From Pelargonium cotyledonis (lineage: Eukaryota; Streptophyta; Magnoliopsida; Geraniales; Geraniaceae), in NCBI GenBank assembly GCA_036897625.1, contig JAYMTA010001017.1, positions 1 to 22,346 on the forward strand: a stretch of 22,346 nt of DNA, written 5' to 3'. How positions within the stretch are numbered: position 1 is the first letter of the stretch; the number at the start of each line of letters is the position of its first letter. Shown here piece by piece: positions 1 to 9,000 of this stretch. A model generated the notes under the pieces. The model searched no databases. It saw only the letters and a list, made by a program, of their open reading frames with translations, and was not told the origin of the DNA. Made by a program: the position numbers and the translations under genes.

Positions 1-340
1 TTAGTAGCGGTCTTGGGTCTCGTTTTAGGACGCTTGATGTCAGTAATCTGATTTGCCCTACTAGGGTAGGGTTGTTTTGTTTGGTTTGTATGTAGTCCCC
101 TTAGTGGACTAGATCAGTAAATAGGACTTGGTAGGTGCCGGGTTGCTATGCTTGTAAACTAGTCTTTTTAGTTTCAGTCTAGGCTGTAACTGGACGTGAT
201 GTATAAAATAATAGTCTATGAATTGTTATTCCTCAAAAAAGAAACTTAGTTATTATCTCTCTCGATATAGCTCACTGCTCAACCCCATAACGGAGACCCG
301 TTCTAATTACTAATGGAGCAATCTCTGAAGTTTACCTATC
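1..340. other. Intergenic left edge, no gene recognised
   Basis: No open frame of useful length and no recognisable domain. The sequence is T-rich and rich in TAG/TAA on the plus strand. It could be the 3' tail of a retroelement or of a gene lying to the left, but nothing here proves either. The open frame of the LINE fragment to the right begins only at about 329, after a TGA at 326-328. Confidence 0.4.
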
Positions 341-577
341 CCTGAAAAAATTAAAACCTTCATCTGGAAGTGTTGTTGGAACGCCATCACTGTGAAACTC
401 AATCTTACCTCAAGGACAATGATATCGAATCCTTCCTGTCCTCAATGCAATCTCCCACCGGAATCCCTTAGTCACTGTCTTTTCCAATGTGATGAAAGCC
501 AGAGAATCTGGTTTATATCTCCCTTAATGTCAACATACCCTCCAGTTCAATTAGGCAAATATAGTAAATCGGCTTGA
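341..577 (+). mobile_element. LINE-type retrotransposon fragment (reverse transcriptase zinc-binding region)
   Basis: The frame containing the ATG at 392 is open upstream to about 329. From 341 it reads PEKIKTFIWKCCWNAI, then CPQC, then an ESLSHCLFQC stretch and RIW. This is the layout of the zf-RVT domain found after the reverse transcriptase in plant non-LTR elements: P-x-K-x-x-x-F-x-W near the start, C-x-x-C, E-S-x-x-H-x-x-x-x-C, and a closing W. Only this piece remains, about 79 codons to the TGA at 575-577. No reverse transcriptase precedes it and no RNase H follows, so it is a dead fragment. The identification is by motif, not by search. Confidence 0.65.
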
Positions 578-860
578 AATTGAAAGTTCATGTATTAATT
601 CGGCTCTTTAAAGTTGTGTACCAAACCGATGGTATCATTTTGTGTACCGTATTTTCTTAACCTTAAAATTTCCAATTGGTGGAACACAACAATGAATGAT
701 GAGATTATAAGATCAAATATATAAAAATGTCCCTAGAAATTGTAACATAAGCTAGAAAAGCTCAATGATATACAGAGACCTCTCTTCAATCCAACTACAG
801 AACTCTCAGGACCTCACAAGACTGCACGTTTTGGCTACACTAACAAGATAAAAACTGCAC

Positions 861-3800
861 TCAGCAAGAGTCGACAAGATGCGAAGATACCTTCTGCACA
901 ATTAACTTGATATTCTTTACCCTTTCATCAACTACCTGCCGTAGCTGCTCTTCTTGACTAGGCTGATTCGCATCCATCTGAACACCATTAGTTTCACCAA
1001 CACACGACTTGAACATGACAAAGGACATCTCCGGATCATAGTTCGTAGGTACTTCTACCACTCGTTTCCCAGCAGTCTCGGAGTCTTTCCCCAAGATATC
1101 AGTTCTTATCCGTTCGGTAATGACAGACACAAAGTCTTCCATGTACTTGTCAACAGGTTCAAGGCCTAGGTAGATCAGAATCTCCCAACAGTTGAGAAGT
1201 TGCTTTTTGTTGATTTTCAGACTTTTCCTGACATCCTCAATTGCACCAGGTGGAGGCAAGAATCTAGGAATCTGGGCTTTCTTTGATAGTTTTCCTTGTT
1301 TCATGCGGGAAACTGCTGAATTAACAGCCTGTTTTATTGGGTCAAACGCAAGCAAACGTGACGTATCAATACAAGTGCGCACGTGCTGAAGGTTATCCAC
1401 CGGTTCTTCAATTGTCAAGTCGTACACATTTTCTGACATAGCAACATCGTTTAGCACCTCTAGAAGGTAACGGCCGTAACCTTTGTGCTGGTAAGGTGGC
1501 AATACCAGTATCTGGACACCATAAAAAAGTTTCGTGAAAATACTGAAAGCAGAATGTATTTGCAGAAAAATTATTCAAAACACCCCTATTTGAGTACTCT
1601 TTAGATTTGGTAACCAACAGGACAAATAAAAGACTAACCTGACCAAGTCGCAAGCGAGAACTGTCGGGATAGCAGTAAAAACGATAAACTACAGCAAAAC
1701 CAAGCAATCGATCTTGATCTCCCCCTTGCTGTTTGGTATTCTTCTGAATCAGGAAATACATATCCCAAGAAGAATCGTTAACATCAATAGGGCTGCTACC
1801 TGATTCAGGAAACAAAACAGGTTGAAAATTGAAGCTCTTTTACAATGAAAATAAGACTATAAAATGAGAAGGAGAGAGAAAACAGGTTAATGATTTACCA
1901 TCAATAAGAAGAAGAACAAGAGGCACCAAGCGACCGTAGAGGTACCCAGCAATACTGCTTACACTCATGCGAACAACCTGATCCAGATGAGCACAACAAC
2001 CATGAAAGGTAATCTCAAAACATACTATTCATGAGTGAGTATGTGGAAGAAACTACAACATAAGTTAGGATTGTCCATTAATATGCAATTATGCATGGCA
2101 ATGGAAGGGATGGTTACTCTAAAACTACTATATTACAGGTTGCCCAGTCACACAGCAGTATAAAGGAATTGCTTCCAACAGTACCACTGTTCTCCTCAAA
2201 ACAACTTGGAGGTGTCTTTCGCGTCATTGTCTAAACCTCACCACCCAAACCCTTTCACAAAACAACTGCCTCAAATCAACAGTCAAAAGGAAATAGATGA
2301 TGGTATAAGAAAATAGGAGCATTAACTATCTCCTCTGCAGCCATCATTCTGTCATGCTAAACATGCAAGTAATGGCATAAAGATGTGTGATCAGCAGAGC
2401 TCAGTAGAAAAAGGTACCTCAACTTTAGAACCTTCCTCCAAATGATTATTAGTGCCATAGATATGCCCATTGTAAGCTTTGTGCTGCAATATCTCTCCAG
2501 ATGATACAATGGATCTAAGAAGAATGAAAATGCAGAAACCAAAATGTTACAAGCGAATAACAAGATAACCATGCAAAAAAAAAAAAAAACTGGTATTCAA
2601 ATTTGCAAAGGCTTTCTGCGAGACTTTACCGAATGTAATTAGCATCTTTTGAAAAAGTTTGAAGGAAATCCTCTTTATTCTCAATAAGATTTTCACCAAG
2701 GACATCCTGTGAGGTACTGTAACTAATCAGCAGGCTACAAATGGAAGTGACAAAATGACAATTTAACATGTGCACTCAGTCAATACCTTAAGAGAGGAGT
2801 TTAGGTCTGTGATCCCTTTGCCTCCCTAGCAACAAATATCAAAGTTTAGTATATTACCCTCAAACAATAAAGCTGGAAGAACAAAAATAAAATAAATAAG
2901 TATCAATTATCTACATAAAAACTGCAATAACACCATAATCAAGAGGAAAAAAATCAGCCTAAAACATACGGATGAAATGTCACTGCTACTTACATCAGAA
3001 GTACTCTGAAATGTTATATCTGGATATGCATGAAAGGATACACTGCTCATCCAAATATTGATCTGCATAATGTGAAAGAAGACCCATTAGAAAATGAGCC
3101 ACAACAGAGAATTAGTAGTTCAGATCAATTTTCCAAACAGAACAATAGGCTAAATTTAACATGCTACACAGAGCAAACTATGCAAGTAAACTATGCGACA
3201 AACAATTTTATATCGATGAGACAAACTAAATGAGACAAATAACAAATAACAGAGAGGAAAAAGAAACATCCTCTTCTAGCCTTCTCTTATTTTCTAATGA
3301 AACAGAACCAAAAGTAAACAGTTCAATATTTTAGTGTTTCACATAATTACATATCTTCTAAATGCAATCCAAAGAGAGCATTAACATAATCTCACACTAT
3401 AAGTCTAATATTTATTCCTCTTGATGTTACATTAACCAATGCAGGCAAAGAGATCCATGTTATAAATAAATCTGTAGTAAAGACTTGTATGATGCACTTC
3501 TATAATCAACCTCATCCCAACTAACACATGCCTGCAGTCAGTGAAAGCATTGAGAGTACTAAAACCATTTACTTCCACATCTTGTCCATGATAACTATAG
3601 CAGATGAAATATATAGTAACATTTATTGAAACTAGACCCTTGAGACTGAATAGTTTTCAAATTCCATATAATTCTAATTTTACCTTGAGTTCTTGGTAAC
3701 CATAAATTTTTCCATCTGGCTCAAAAAAGTGATTCAGGTCAACTGGATCAATACAAAAACTGTCCATAGCACCCACTTCCTCTTTGCTAGAAACTACAAA

Positions 3801-4761
3801 TCAAACAATTAAACAATACACACAATTATAATAACAGCAATATTGATAATATAACGAGACAAAGAAACAATAAAAAAAGAACAGCCAAAATTATTGGAAG
3901 AATTAAGCCTCAGCTTACTTAAATTAAAAAAAATCATATAAAACCCAAGTTAAGGGCATGCTTAGCATTAGAAGCATGAGCATGTAACTACAGCATTAAG
4001 TGCAGTTTAACTTTGTTTCGACTCTTTGGCTGATCACAACAGCATTCACTAAGCATGTTAATCAAATTACATTTATTAGCCAATCCTTTGCCAGTTAAAA
4101 AACTCGCTGGTCCACCCAATATTATTTATGCAATGTAGAAATCGAATGAAACAGCTAAATAGTTACAAATGTGCGTACAAGTTTATCTAAACTATATCCT
4201 TTCATAACAACACTTAAAAAAAATATAAAACTGCAAGTATCTGAGTCTAGAGTCGTTCTTGTTTAGATAAAATCCCAAGTAACTTGAATACAGGAAAAAA
4301 AAATTGCATCTTTTGTTTCCTAGCCTTAACAAACAAACATAGCATAGCACAGAGGAAAATGAGCCTGCAACTTCAACATAACACCTAAAATAAAATAATT
4401 TACAAGTAATCCAAAAAAACATTAAAACCAAAAAAGATCTAAAAACATTTCTCATACCCAGAAAAATCTTGATGCACTCATTGGCCTCAACACCGGAATC
4501 TGCACCATAGCAATGAAAGACAGAGCCCAGAGAGCACGTAAGCTAAAAATAATAATTAAAACCTTCCAGTACAGATTACCAACTGCGGAAACAAGAAGAG
4601 TGAGACCAGCCAGAGCAGAGCTCGCGGTGATGAAGAGAGTGGGATACAAATTCTGTCAAAATTGGAGGTACGGTCGACTCACCGGCATCGGAGAAACGGA
4701 CGCGGCGGCGCTTCTTGGGGTCGGAGGTTGGATCGGCAAGGGATTGGTGCTTTTGGCCCAT
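861..4761 (-). CDS. HAG2: Histone acetyltransferase type B catalytic subunit (HAT1/HAG2), complete
   Basis: Acetylates newly made histone H4 in the cytosol and nucleus before chromatin assembly, normally with an MSI/RbAp-type WD40 partner. Ten coding exons, all with GT..AG borders: 4683-4761, 4458-4499, 3684-3793, 2994-3062, 2787-2825, 2630-2706, 2418-2514, 1899-1977, 1639-1799, 861-1511. They sum to 1404 nt with phases that join, giving 467 aa, the length I recall for Arabidopsis HAG2. The N-terminus has a basic nuclear signal, KKRRRV at residues 16-21. The HAT1 N-terminal domain follows (HAYPDITFQSTSD, GGKGITDL). The acetyl-CoA loop QHKGYG is at 259-264. DLTIEEP puts the expected catalytic Glu at 286. 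The C-terminal part (SKKAQIPRF, NCWEILIYLGLEPVDKYM) is typical of the family. The start at 4761 is the first ATG after the promoter. No defect seen. Confidence 0.95.
3063..3683 (-). other. HAG2: HAG2 intron 3, AT-rich, nothing further seen
   Basis: A 621-bp intron between exons 3 and 4. It ends at a clear acceptor (TATGCAG before 3062). The small plus-strand open frame at 3030-3233 overlaps exon 4 antisense and has no recognisable domain. The next intron upstream (3794-4457, 664 bp) is equally plain. I see no RNA gene or mobile element in either. Confidence 0.6.
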
Positions 4762-4774
4762 TATGGCGGTGGAT

Positions 4775-4864
4775 TTAGGGTTTGGGGAGCGGGAAATGAG
4801 AGGGGATTGGGCGGGAAATTGGAGTGTAGGAAATGAAGAAGTGATAAAATTAGGTCTATATATA
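4775..4864 (-). promoter_or_regulatory. HAG2: HAG2 promoter: TATA box, two E2F-type sites, telo-box
   Basis: On the minus strand a TATATATA box lies at 4857-4864, 96 bases before the ATG. Between it and the start codon are two exact TTTCCCGC elements (plus strand gcgggaaa at 4789-4796 and 4811-4818). They match the E2F consensus TTTSSCGC, and their starts are 22 bp apart, about two helix turns. An AAACCCTAA telo-box (plus strand ttagggttt, 4775-4783) is next to them. This set is typical of plant S-phase genes and fits an enzyme that acetylates new histones. The sites probably fall in or near the 5' UTR. Binding is inferred. Confidence 0.6.
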
Positions 4865-4865
4865 G

Positions 4866-6152
4866 ACAGTTACATCTCACTCGAATTTATGAATTTGTAA
4901 GAACAATGTACTCAATTCTGTATCTCGTGCAACGCACGTGTTCCTTTGGTCTTAAGAGAGTATTAGCTATTCAAATTAACCTGCATCGCCGACCCGGCTA
5001 TTCAACCCGCACCGCAATTAGCCAACTCAACACCAACCCATCTAATAGACGCTGTGGCCCAACCCAAACCCATGGTTGGGCACAGATTACCAACTCTTGA
5101 CCCTATTTTTATTAGCACTTTTCTTTTTATTAACTCAAAATGTTTTGGAGAAATATTTATATTTATATCAATGTACATTTGTTTAGCGACTATAGAGGTG
5201 ACTTTTATTATCGTTTTAATAGTTCCAACATTGAACTACTTAATAAATTATACAATTAGAAACCATCTCTTAAAGTAGATGATATAATCAATATACATAA
5301 CGAATGATAATTATCATATTAGAAGTTAATTTGTGAAGAGAATAACTTGCGGAGATAATAATATCTCTTGAAGAAAATGATGTTCCAGTACAACTTGTTC
5401 CTCAAAGATAATAATATGAACTGTATCCATAAATTAGTGCATATGTGAACATCCTTGAATGATGATACAAACGTTAATGTAAATCTCGTTTAATTATCAA
5501 GCTATGTTGTGTTCATCTTATGTTCATATACATGTGAGTTATAATTATAGTAAGGATAATCACATATGCTTACCTTTGCAAACACACTGTGCAACCCTTA
5601 ATTTTAAACACCACCCAAATGCTTTAAGAGTGACGATCAATGAACTACTCGTGCAGATATAACATCGTCCATGAAAAAAGCTGGTCCCTCTTTTCGGAAA
5701 CGAGAGATTTGGGACACCTTGGTCCATTTCTCTCGGTTTAGCTTACTATAATAAAGCACAAAAAAAGACTTTGACTCTAAATCCCTGTTTCTTTTCCTCT
5801 CTAATAATAGGATATTTACAGCTTTGAACATGTTTGAGAAGATTACAAGTATACATGGTATAGAGACAAGTTTAGTTCAATGTCGAGAGTATCACACCAC
5901 CTAAGATTATTAATTCAGTAAAAGATTTGACAAATCAAACTTTATCTAAAAAATAAGCATTCTCACACAAGAAAATCAAATCTTACTTCCAAAACACTTA
6001 ACTTGGCATGTCTGATAATCTAGGTTTATCAGTTTAAGCTTTAACAAAACATAATGATTAAAACAGAGTGAAAATTTCATGTCTCTCTTAAAACAAAAGA
6101 GAACAAAGAAAACCATTGAAGGTGAAAAAAACCATAAATATTTTCCTAGCAT
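4866..6152. other. Intergenic region between HAG2 and the eL28 gene
   Basis: About 1.3 kb without a gene I can support. Short open frames here show no domain or codon pattern. A C-rich stretch at about 4980-5090 stands out from the AT-rich surroundings (repeated aaccc/acccg words and a ccatgg palindrome). It may be an old transposon edge, but I could find no terminal repeats. The last 60 or so bases are probably the 3' UTR of the eL28 gene. Confidence 0.4.
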
Positions 6153-7941
6153 CTACATTTTCTTGTGGGCCTGCCTGTTCCTCTTCTTAACACCAGACTT
6201 CGCAACCTTCAGGCTCCTGTGAACAGCACTAAGCCTGGCAAGGGCTGCCTTCTTCAAATCCGGCCTGTAGTAGTTGTCAGCAATCTGAAATCACCGGGAA
6301 GAAAAACATCTGGCATTATTATATCATACAAATATCGTTTCAATTCTATCTGAATTCATAAACAGACTAACACAGAATTGTTGCATGCATCTATTATACA
6401 TTCAAAATCAGCAACTTTTGAGGGAATTCAGTTTTAAACAATGCAGTATTGTGGCCGTGAATACATGTAAATTCTGACTGTAAGCTTAGTTGAAGATACA
6501 CAACTAAGTGAGACAAAATTAGAAATGAAGCTCAGAAGCCAAGCGTAACAAGAATATTTCACAGAAGATGCTACACATAGTAGAATCTCCTTACATGTTA
6601 GCTTCTCATCACTGCATAAGATATATATAACAAATGATGCATACAAAGTTGTGATCTAATGCATAGAAAACAGTGGTGTACAATCATAAGAAAATTATTC
6701 AGCTCAGAAGCCAAGCGTAACAAGAAAATTTCATTGAAGTTCCTACACAAAGTAGAATATTCTTACATGTTAGCTAATCATCACAGCATCCAAAACATAA
6801 ATAAAAAAATTGTTGCATAAAAAAATAATGACCTAATTCATAGAAAGCAGTGTACACTCGTAAGAAAATTATTTAGCTCAGAAGCCAAGCGTAACAAGAA
6901 AATTTCATTGAAGATCCTACACAAAGTAGAATCTTCTTACATGTTAGCTTCTCATCACTGCATGAAAAACTAAATTTTGCTGCCAAAACACAGTGAACTA
7001 AATGAACTGGAAACCATAGATAATTTGTACCAGAATAGCATCTTATATGCTAGGTTCTCATCACAGATTGGAAAGACACAAGATATTGAAAATAAATCAC
7101 AAAAAATAAAAGAACCACATCTTAGTTGACCAGGCGACTCTAAAATAAAATGCTTCAAATAAAAAAATGAAGCTCAGAAGCCAAGCTTAACAAGAAAATT
7201 TCAATGAACACCATATATAAAGTAGAATACTCTTACATGCTAGCTTCTCATCACAGCTTAAACATTTTGATAATTGCGGTACAGGAAAACACAGCTTATA
7301 TGCCAATACAATGAACAAATACAGCCTAAAGTGCAACCAAATGAAACAACTTTTCAAACAAACAAAGAAGATCAATAACCATTAATGATAAACTAGTATT
7401 CCTAAACCAAAAGTTGCTATCAAAAAACATGTTTAATACCTGATTGCAAACAGCCTTTGACATCCTGCTGAACTCCTTTCTCATTACAGACTTGTGAAGC
7501 AAACTGGCAGGCTTGTTCTGCTTCTTGGTCTTGGTGGTCGCAAGCACCACAGACAGGTCCTTGCCTCCTGACTGAATGGTTACAGTTTTACGGTTTGCAA
7601 GACCTAAATCGAAAACCAAGTCAATATAAGCAACAATGCGAAACCTAAAACAGAACACAGCACCAAAAAAAAACTAAACGCCCCAATATAGATTTAACAT
7701 CCTCAAATTCAACCTTCCAAAAAACTAAACTTTCTCAGTTGATTATAATGAGATAGTGACAAACTTTTACATTCTCCGCAGAACCAAACGAACCTGAATG
7801 CTTGTAGGAGTTGACGTTGTAGAGATTGTTGCTCTCCTTGCTGAACTGCACGCTCTGGGTTCCATTACCGAATTCCTTGACGAGAAAAGAGTTGTTCCTC
7901 TTCACGATCTCCCAGATCAGCTGCCCAGGAACTGTTGCCAT
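6153..7941 (-). CDS. RPL28: 60S ribosomal protein eL28 (RPL28), complete
   Basis: Structural protein of the large cytosolic ribosomal subunit. Three coding exons (7794-7941, 7440-7603, 6153-6284) total 444 nt, giving 147 aa, close to the usual 140-odd for plants. Exon 1 starts [20 protein letters not shown] and carries the family segment [13 protein letters not shown]. Exon 2 has [10 protein letters not shown] and [12 protein letters not shown]. Exon 3 has [20 protein letters not shown] and a basic tail ending AHKKM. Borders are GT..AG with matching phases (1, then 0). A further intron lies in the 5' UTR (about 7947-8237: donor CAACA|GTAAGT, acceptor ATTAG|GTGCA), so the ATG follows only five bases of its exon. 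This is common in plant ribosomal protein genes. Intron 2 (6285-7439) is large and hosts the snoRNA-like array annotated separately. Confidence 0.95.
6529..6616 (-). ncRNA. Putative C/D box snoRNA, array copy 1
   Basis: Lies in intron 2 of the eL28 gene on the host strand. Read on the minus strand, the C box GTGATGA is at 6606-6612 and the D box CTGA at 6532-6535, 81 nt end to end. The segment before the D box, CTTGTTACGCTTGGCTT, is shared with copies 2 and 3. Flanking GC/GC bases could form a short imperfect closing stem. Orientation, size and host type (ribosomal protein intron) all fit an intron-processed methylation-guide snoRNA. No expression evidence is available here. Confidence 0.75.
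6701..6788 (-). ncRNA. Putative C/D box snoRNA, array copy 2
   Basis: Second copy of the same family in eL28 intron 2. C box GTGATGA at 6778-6784, D box CTGA at 6704-6707, 81 nt end to end. The 17-nt segment upstream of the D box is identical to copies 1 and 3. It differs from copy 3 at only four positions by my count, all outside both boxes and the guide segment. This pattern suggests the RNA rather than the intron is under selection. Confidence 0.75.
6875..6962 (-). ncRNA. Putative C/D box snoRNA, array copy 3
   Basis: Third copy in eL28 intron 2. C box GTGATGA at 6952-6958, D box CTGA at 6878-6881, 81 nt end to end. The guide segment CTTGTTACGCTTGGCTT is intact. The spacer between copies 2 and 3 resembles that between copies 1 and 2 (catagaaa..cagtg and gtaagaaaattatt words). 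The array therefore grew by tandem duplication of a unit of about 172-174 bp. Confidence 0.75.
7030..7068 (-). ncRNA. Decayed snoRNA copy (C-box half only)
   Basis: Matches the 5' half of the array unit. C box GTGATGA is at 7058-7064, followed by GAACCTAGCATATAAGATGC, which resembles the other copies. The rest of the unit, including the guide segment and D box, is replaced by unrelated sequence. Probably a dead member of the array. Confidence 0.5.
7169..7260 (-). ncRNA. Putative C/D box snoRNA, array copy 4 (most diverged)
   Basis: Nearest to the host exon 2. C box GTGATGA at 7248-7254, D box CTGA at 7174-7177, again exactly 81 nt. The guide segment reads CTTGTTAAGCTTGGCTT, one base different from the others. 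It has the best closing stem of the set: AAGC before the C box (one bulged base) pairs with GCTT after the D box. The centre of the unit is clearly diverged, yet the length is unchanged. Confidence 0.7.
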
Positions 7942-8334
7942 TGCACCTAATTCATAAACATTAATGGACAGTATTAGGGTTAGAAAACCAAACAAAGCTT
8001 TAAAAAAAAAAAAAAACATTTCCAATGCATACAGAATCACAGGACTATCACTATGTTTTCTCGAGATCGCAAATTGACTCAATCACAAAAAAAGTTCAGC
8101 TAAAATCATGATAGAAATCTAAAAACAGAATCGCTTTTGAAAAAATGTACACAAGATTGATACGAAAAGAAGAGGAAACAAATACAGGAAGAAAAATGAA
8201 GGATTCAGGAGAGATCTAAGAGGCGATGGTGACTTACTGTTGCAGAGAGGTAGAGGCACCGACAAGCAGAGAGAGGGAGCTCTAGGGTTTACGTCGCCAA
8301 TCTGTAGGAGGAAGAAGAGTCTTTGAAGTGTTGA

Positions 8335-8361
8335 TTTTATAGTCAGTTCCCAAAACCCTAA
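8335..8361 (-). promoter_or_regulatory. RPL28: eL28 gene promoter: TATA box and telo-box
   Basis: On the minus strand TATAAAA is at 8335-8341. A telo-box lies just upstream of it (plus-strand aaaccctaa at 8353-8361, running into ACC). Another AAACCCTA word lies downstream in the likely 5' UTR (plus strand tagggttt, about 8283-8290). Telo-boxes are a recurrent feature of plant ribosomal protein promoters, usually paired with TGGGCY elements, so this fits co-regulated translation genes. Transcription would start near 8305-8310. Confidence 0.65.
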
Positions 8362-8444
8362 CCAACACCTAAACAGAACGAGCTAAGTGATGCTGCTAAA
8401 ACTTTTGTTTATATATATAAGAACTCAAAGCAAACATCACATCT

Positions 8445-8516
8445 GGGCGTTTGGTCTAGTGGTATGATTCTTGCTTTGGGTGCAAGAGGTCCCGAGTTCG
8501 ATTCTCGGAACGCCCC
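8445..8516 (+). tRNA. tRNA-Pro (anticodon TGG)
   Basis: A 72-nt cloverleaf. The acceptor stem GGGCGTT (8445-8451) pairs with AACGCCC (8509-8515), with discriminator C at 8516. The D-arm holds TGGTCTAGTGGTATGA (A box). The anticodon stem CTTGC/GCAAG encloses TTTGGGT, with anticodon TGG at 8477-8479. The T-arm is CCGAG TTCGATT CTCGG (B box). No intron, and CCA is not encoded, as expected for a nuclear gene. Downstream TTTCTTTTT at 8517-8525 is a Pol III terminator. Upstream the TATATATATAA tract and CAA-type words are typical of plant tRNA genes. Confidence 0.96.
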
Positions 8517-9000
8517 TTTCTTTTTATGCATAGAATTTGCCTATATAATAAGCTTTCAAGAGCATACATATTTGCAACATCCCATAAACACAAACTGTAT
8601 TTTTATTTTTTTCACAGCTTCAGCAACAAAATGTTGTTAATAATACAAATCAATCATTTCACTGAGTTGTTTACAAACAAGCTGATAAGCAACCATACTT
8701 TTTTACTCCAAACAGCATGTAAAATGCTAAACATGGATCGAATCGTTCCGTTTACTATATTCACATGCATTTGAGTTAACAAGACGATTCTCCGAAACTC
8801 CAGTAAGTGTGCCACATCATAGAGACCTTCTAATTACAAGAATGATACAACGAATTCTGCTATGCTTTCTGCAACCTCGTGTATTACAGGTTTCCGTGGA
8901 CCAATATGGAAAAGAGTTTAAATGGAATGAACTTTATACTCGTTCTTTTCTAGACTCAAATGCAACGATCTCGGTTCTACTTCTCAGGCACTATGATCTG
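8517..9000. other. Spacer between the tRNA and the F-box gene 3' end
   Basis: Contains the tRNA terminator and probably the 3' UTR of the F-box gene. Two short plus-strand open frames here carry no recognisable domain and one overlaps the F-box exon antisense. Nothing else seen. Confidence 0.4.

Noticed and set aside
580..660. Shared TGTGTACCAAAC words at 615 and 17760 as transposon ends
   Set aside because: Only short words match and I could not find paired terminal inverted repeats or target duplications.
4513..4836. 107-codon plus-strand frame over the HAG2 first exon
   Set aside because: Antisense to HAG2 exon 1 and promoter; composition follows from the minus-strand gene.
6525..7260. 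CRISPR array or satellite reading of the eL28 intron repeats
   Set aside because: Units are diverged, irregularly spaced and in a plant intron; conservation sits at snoRNA boxes instead.
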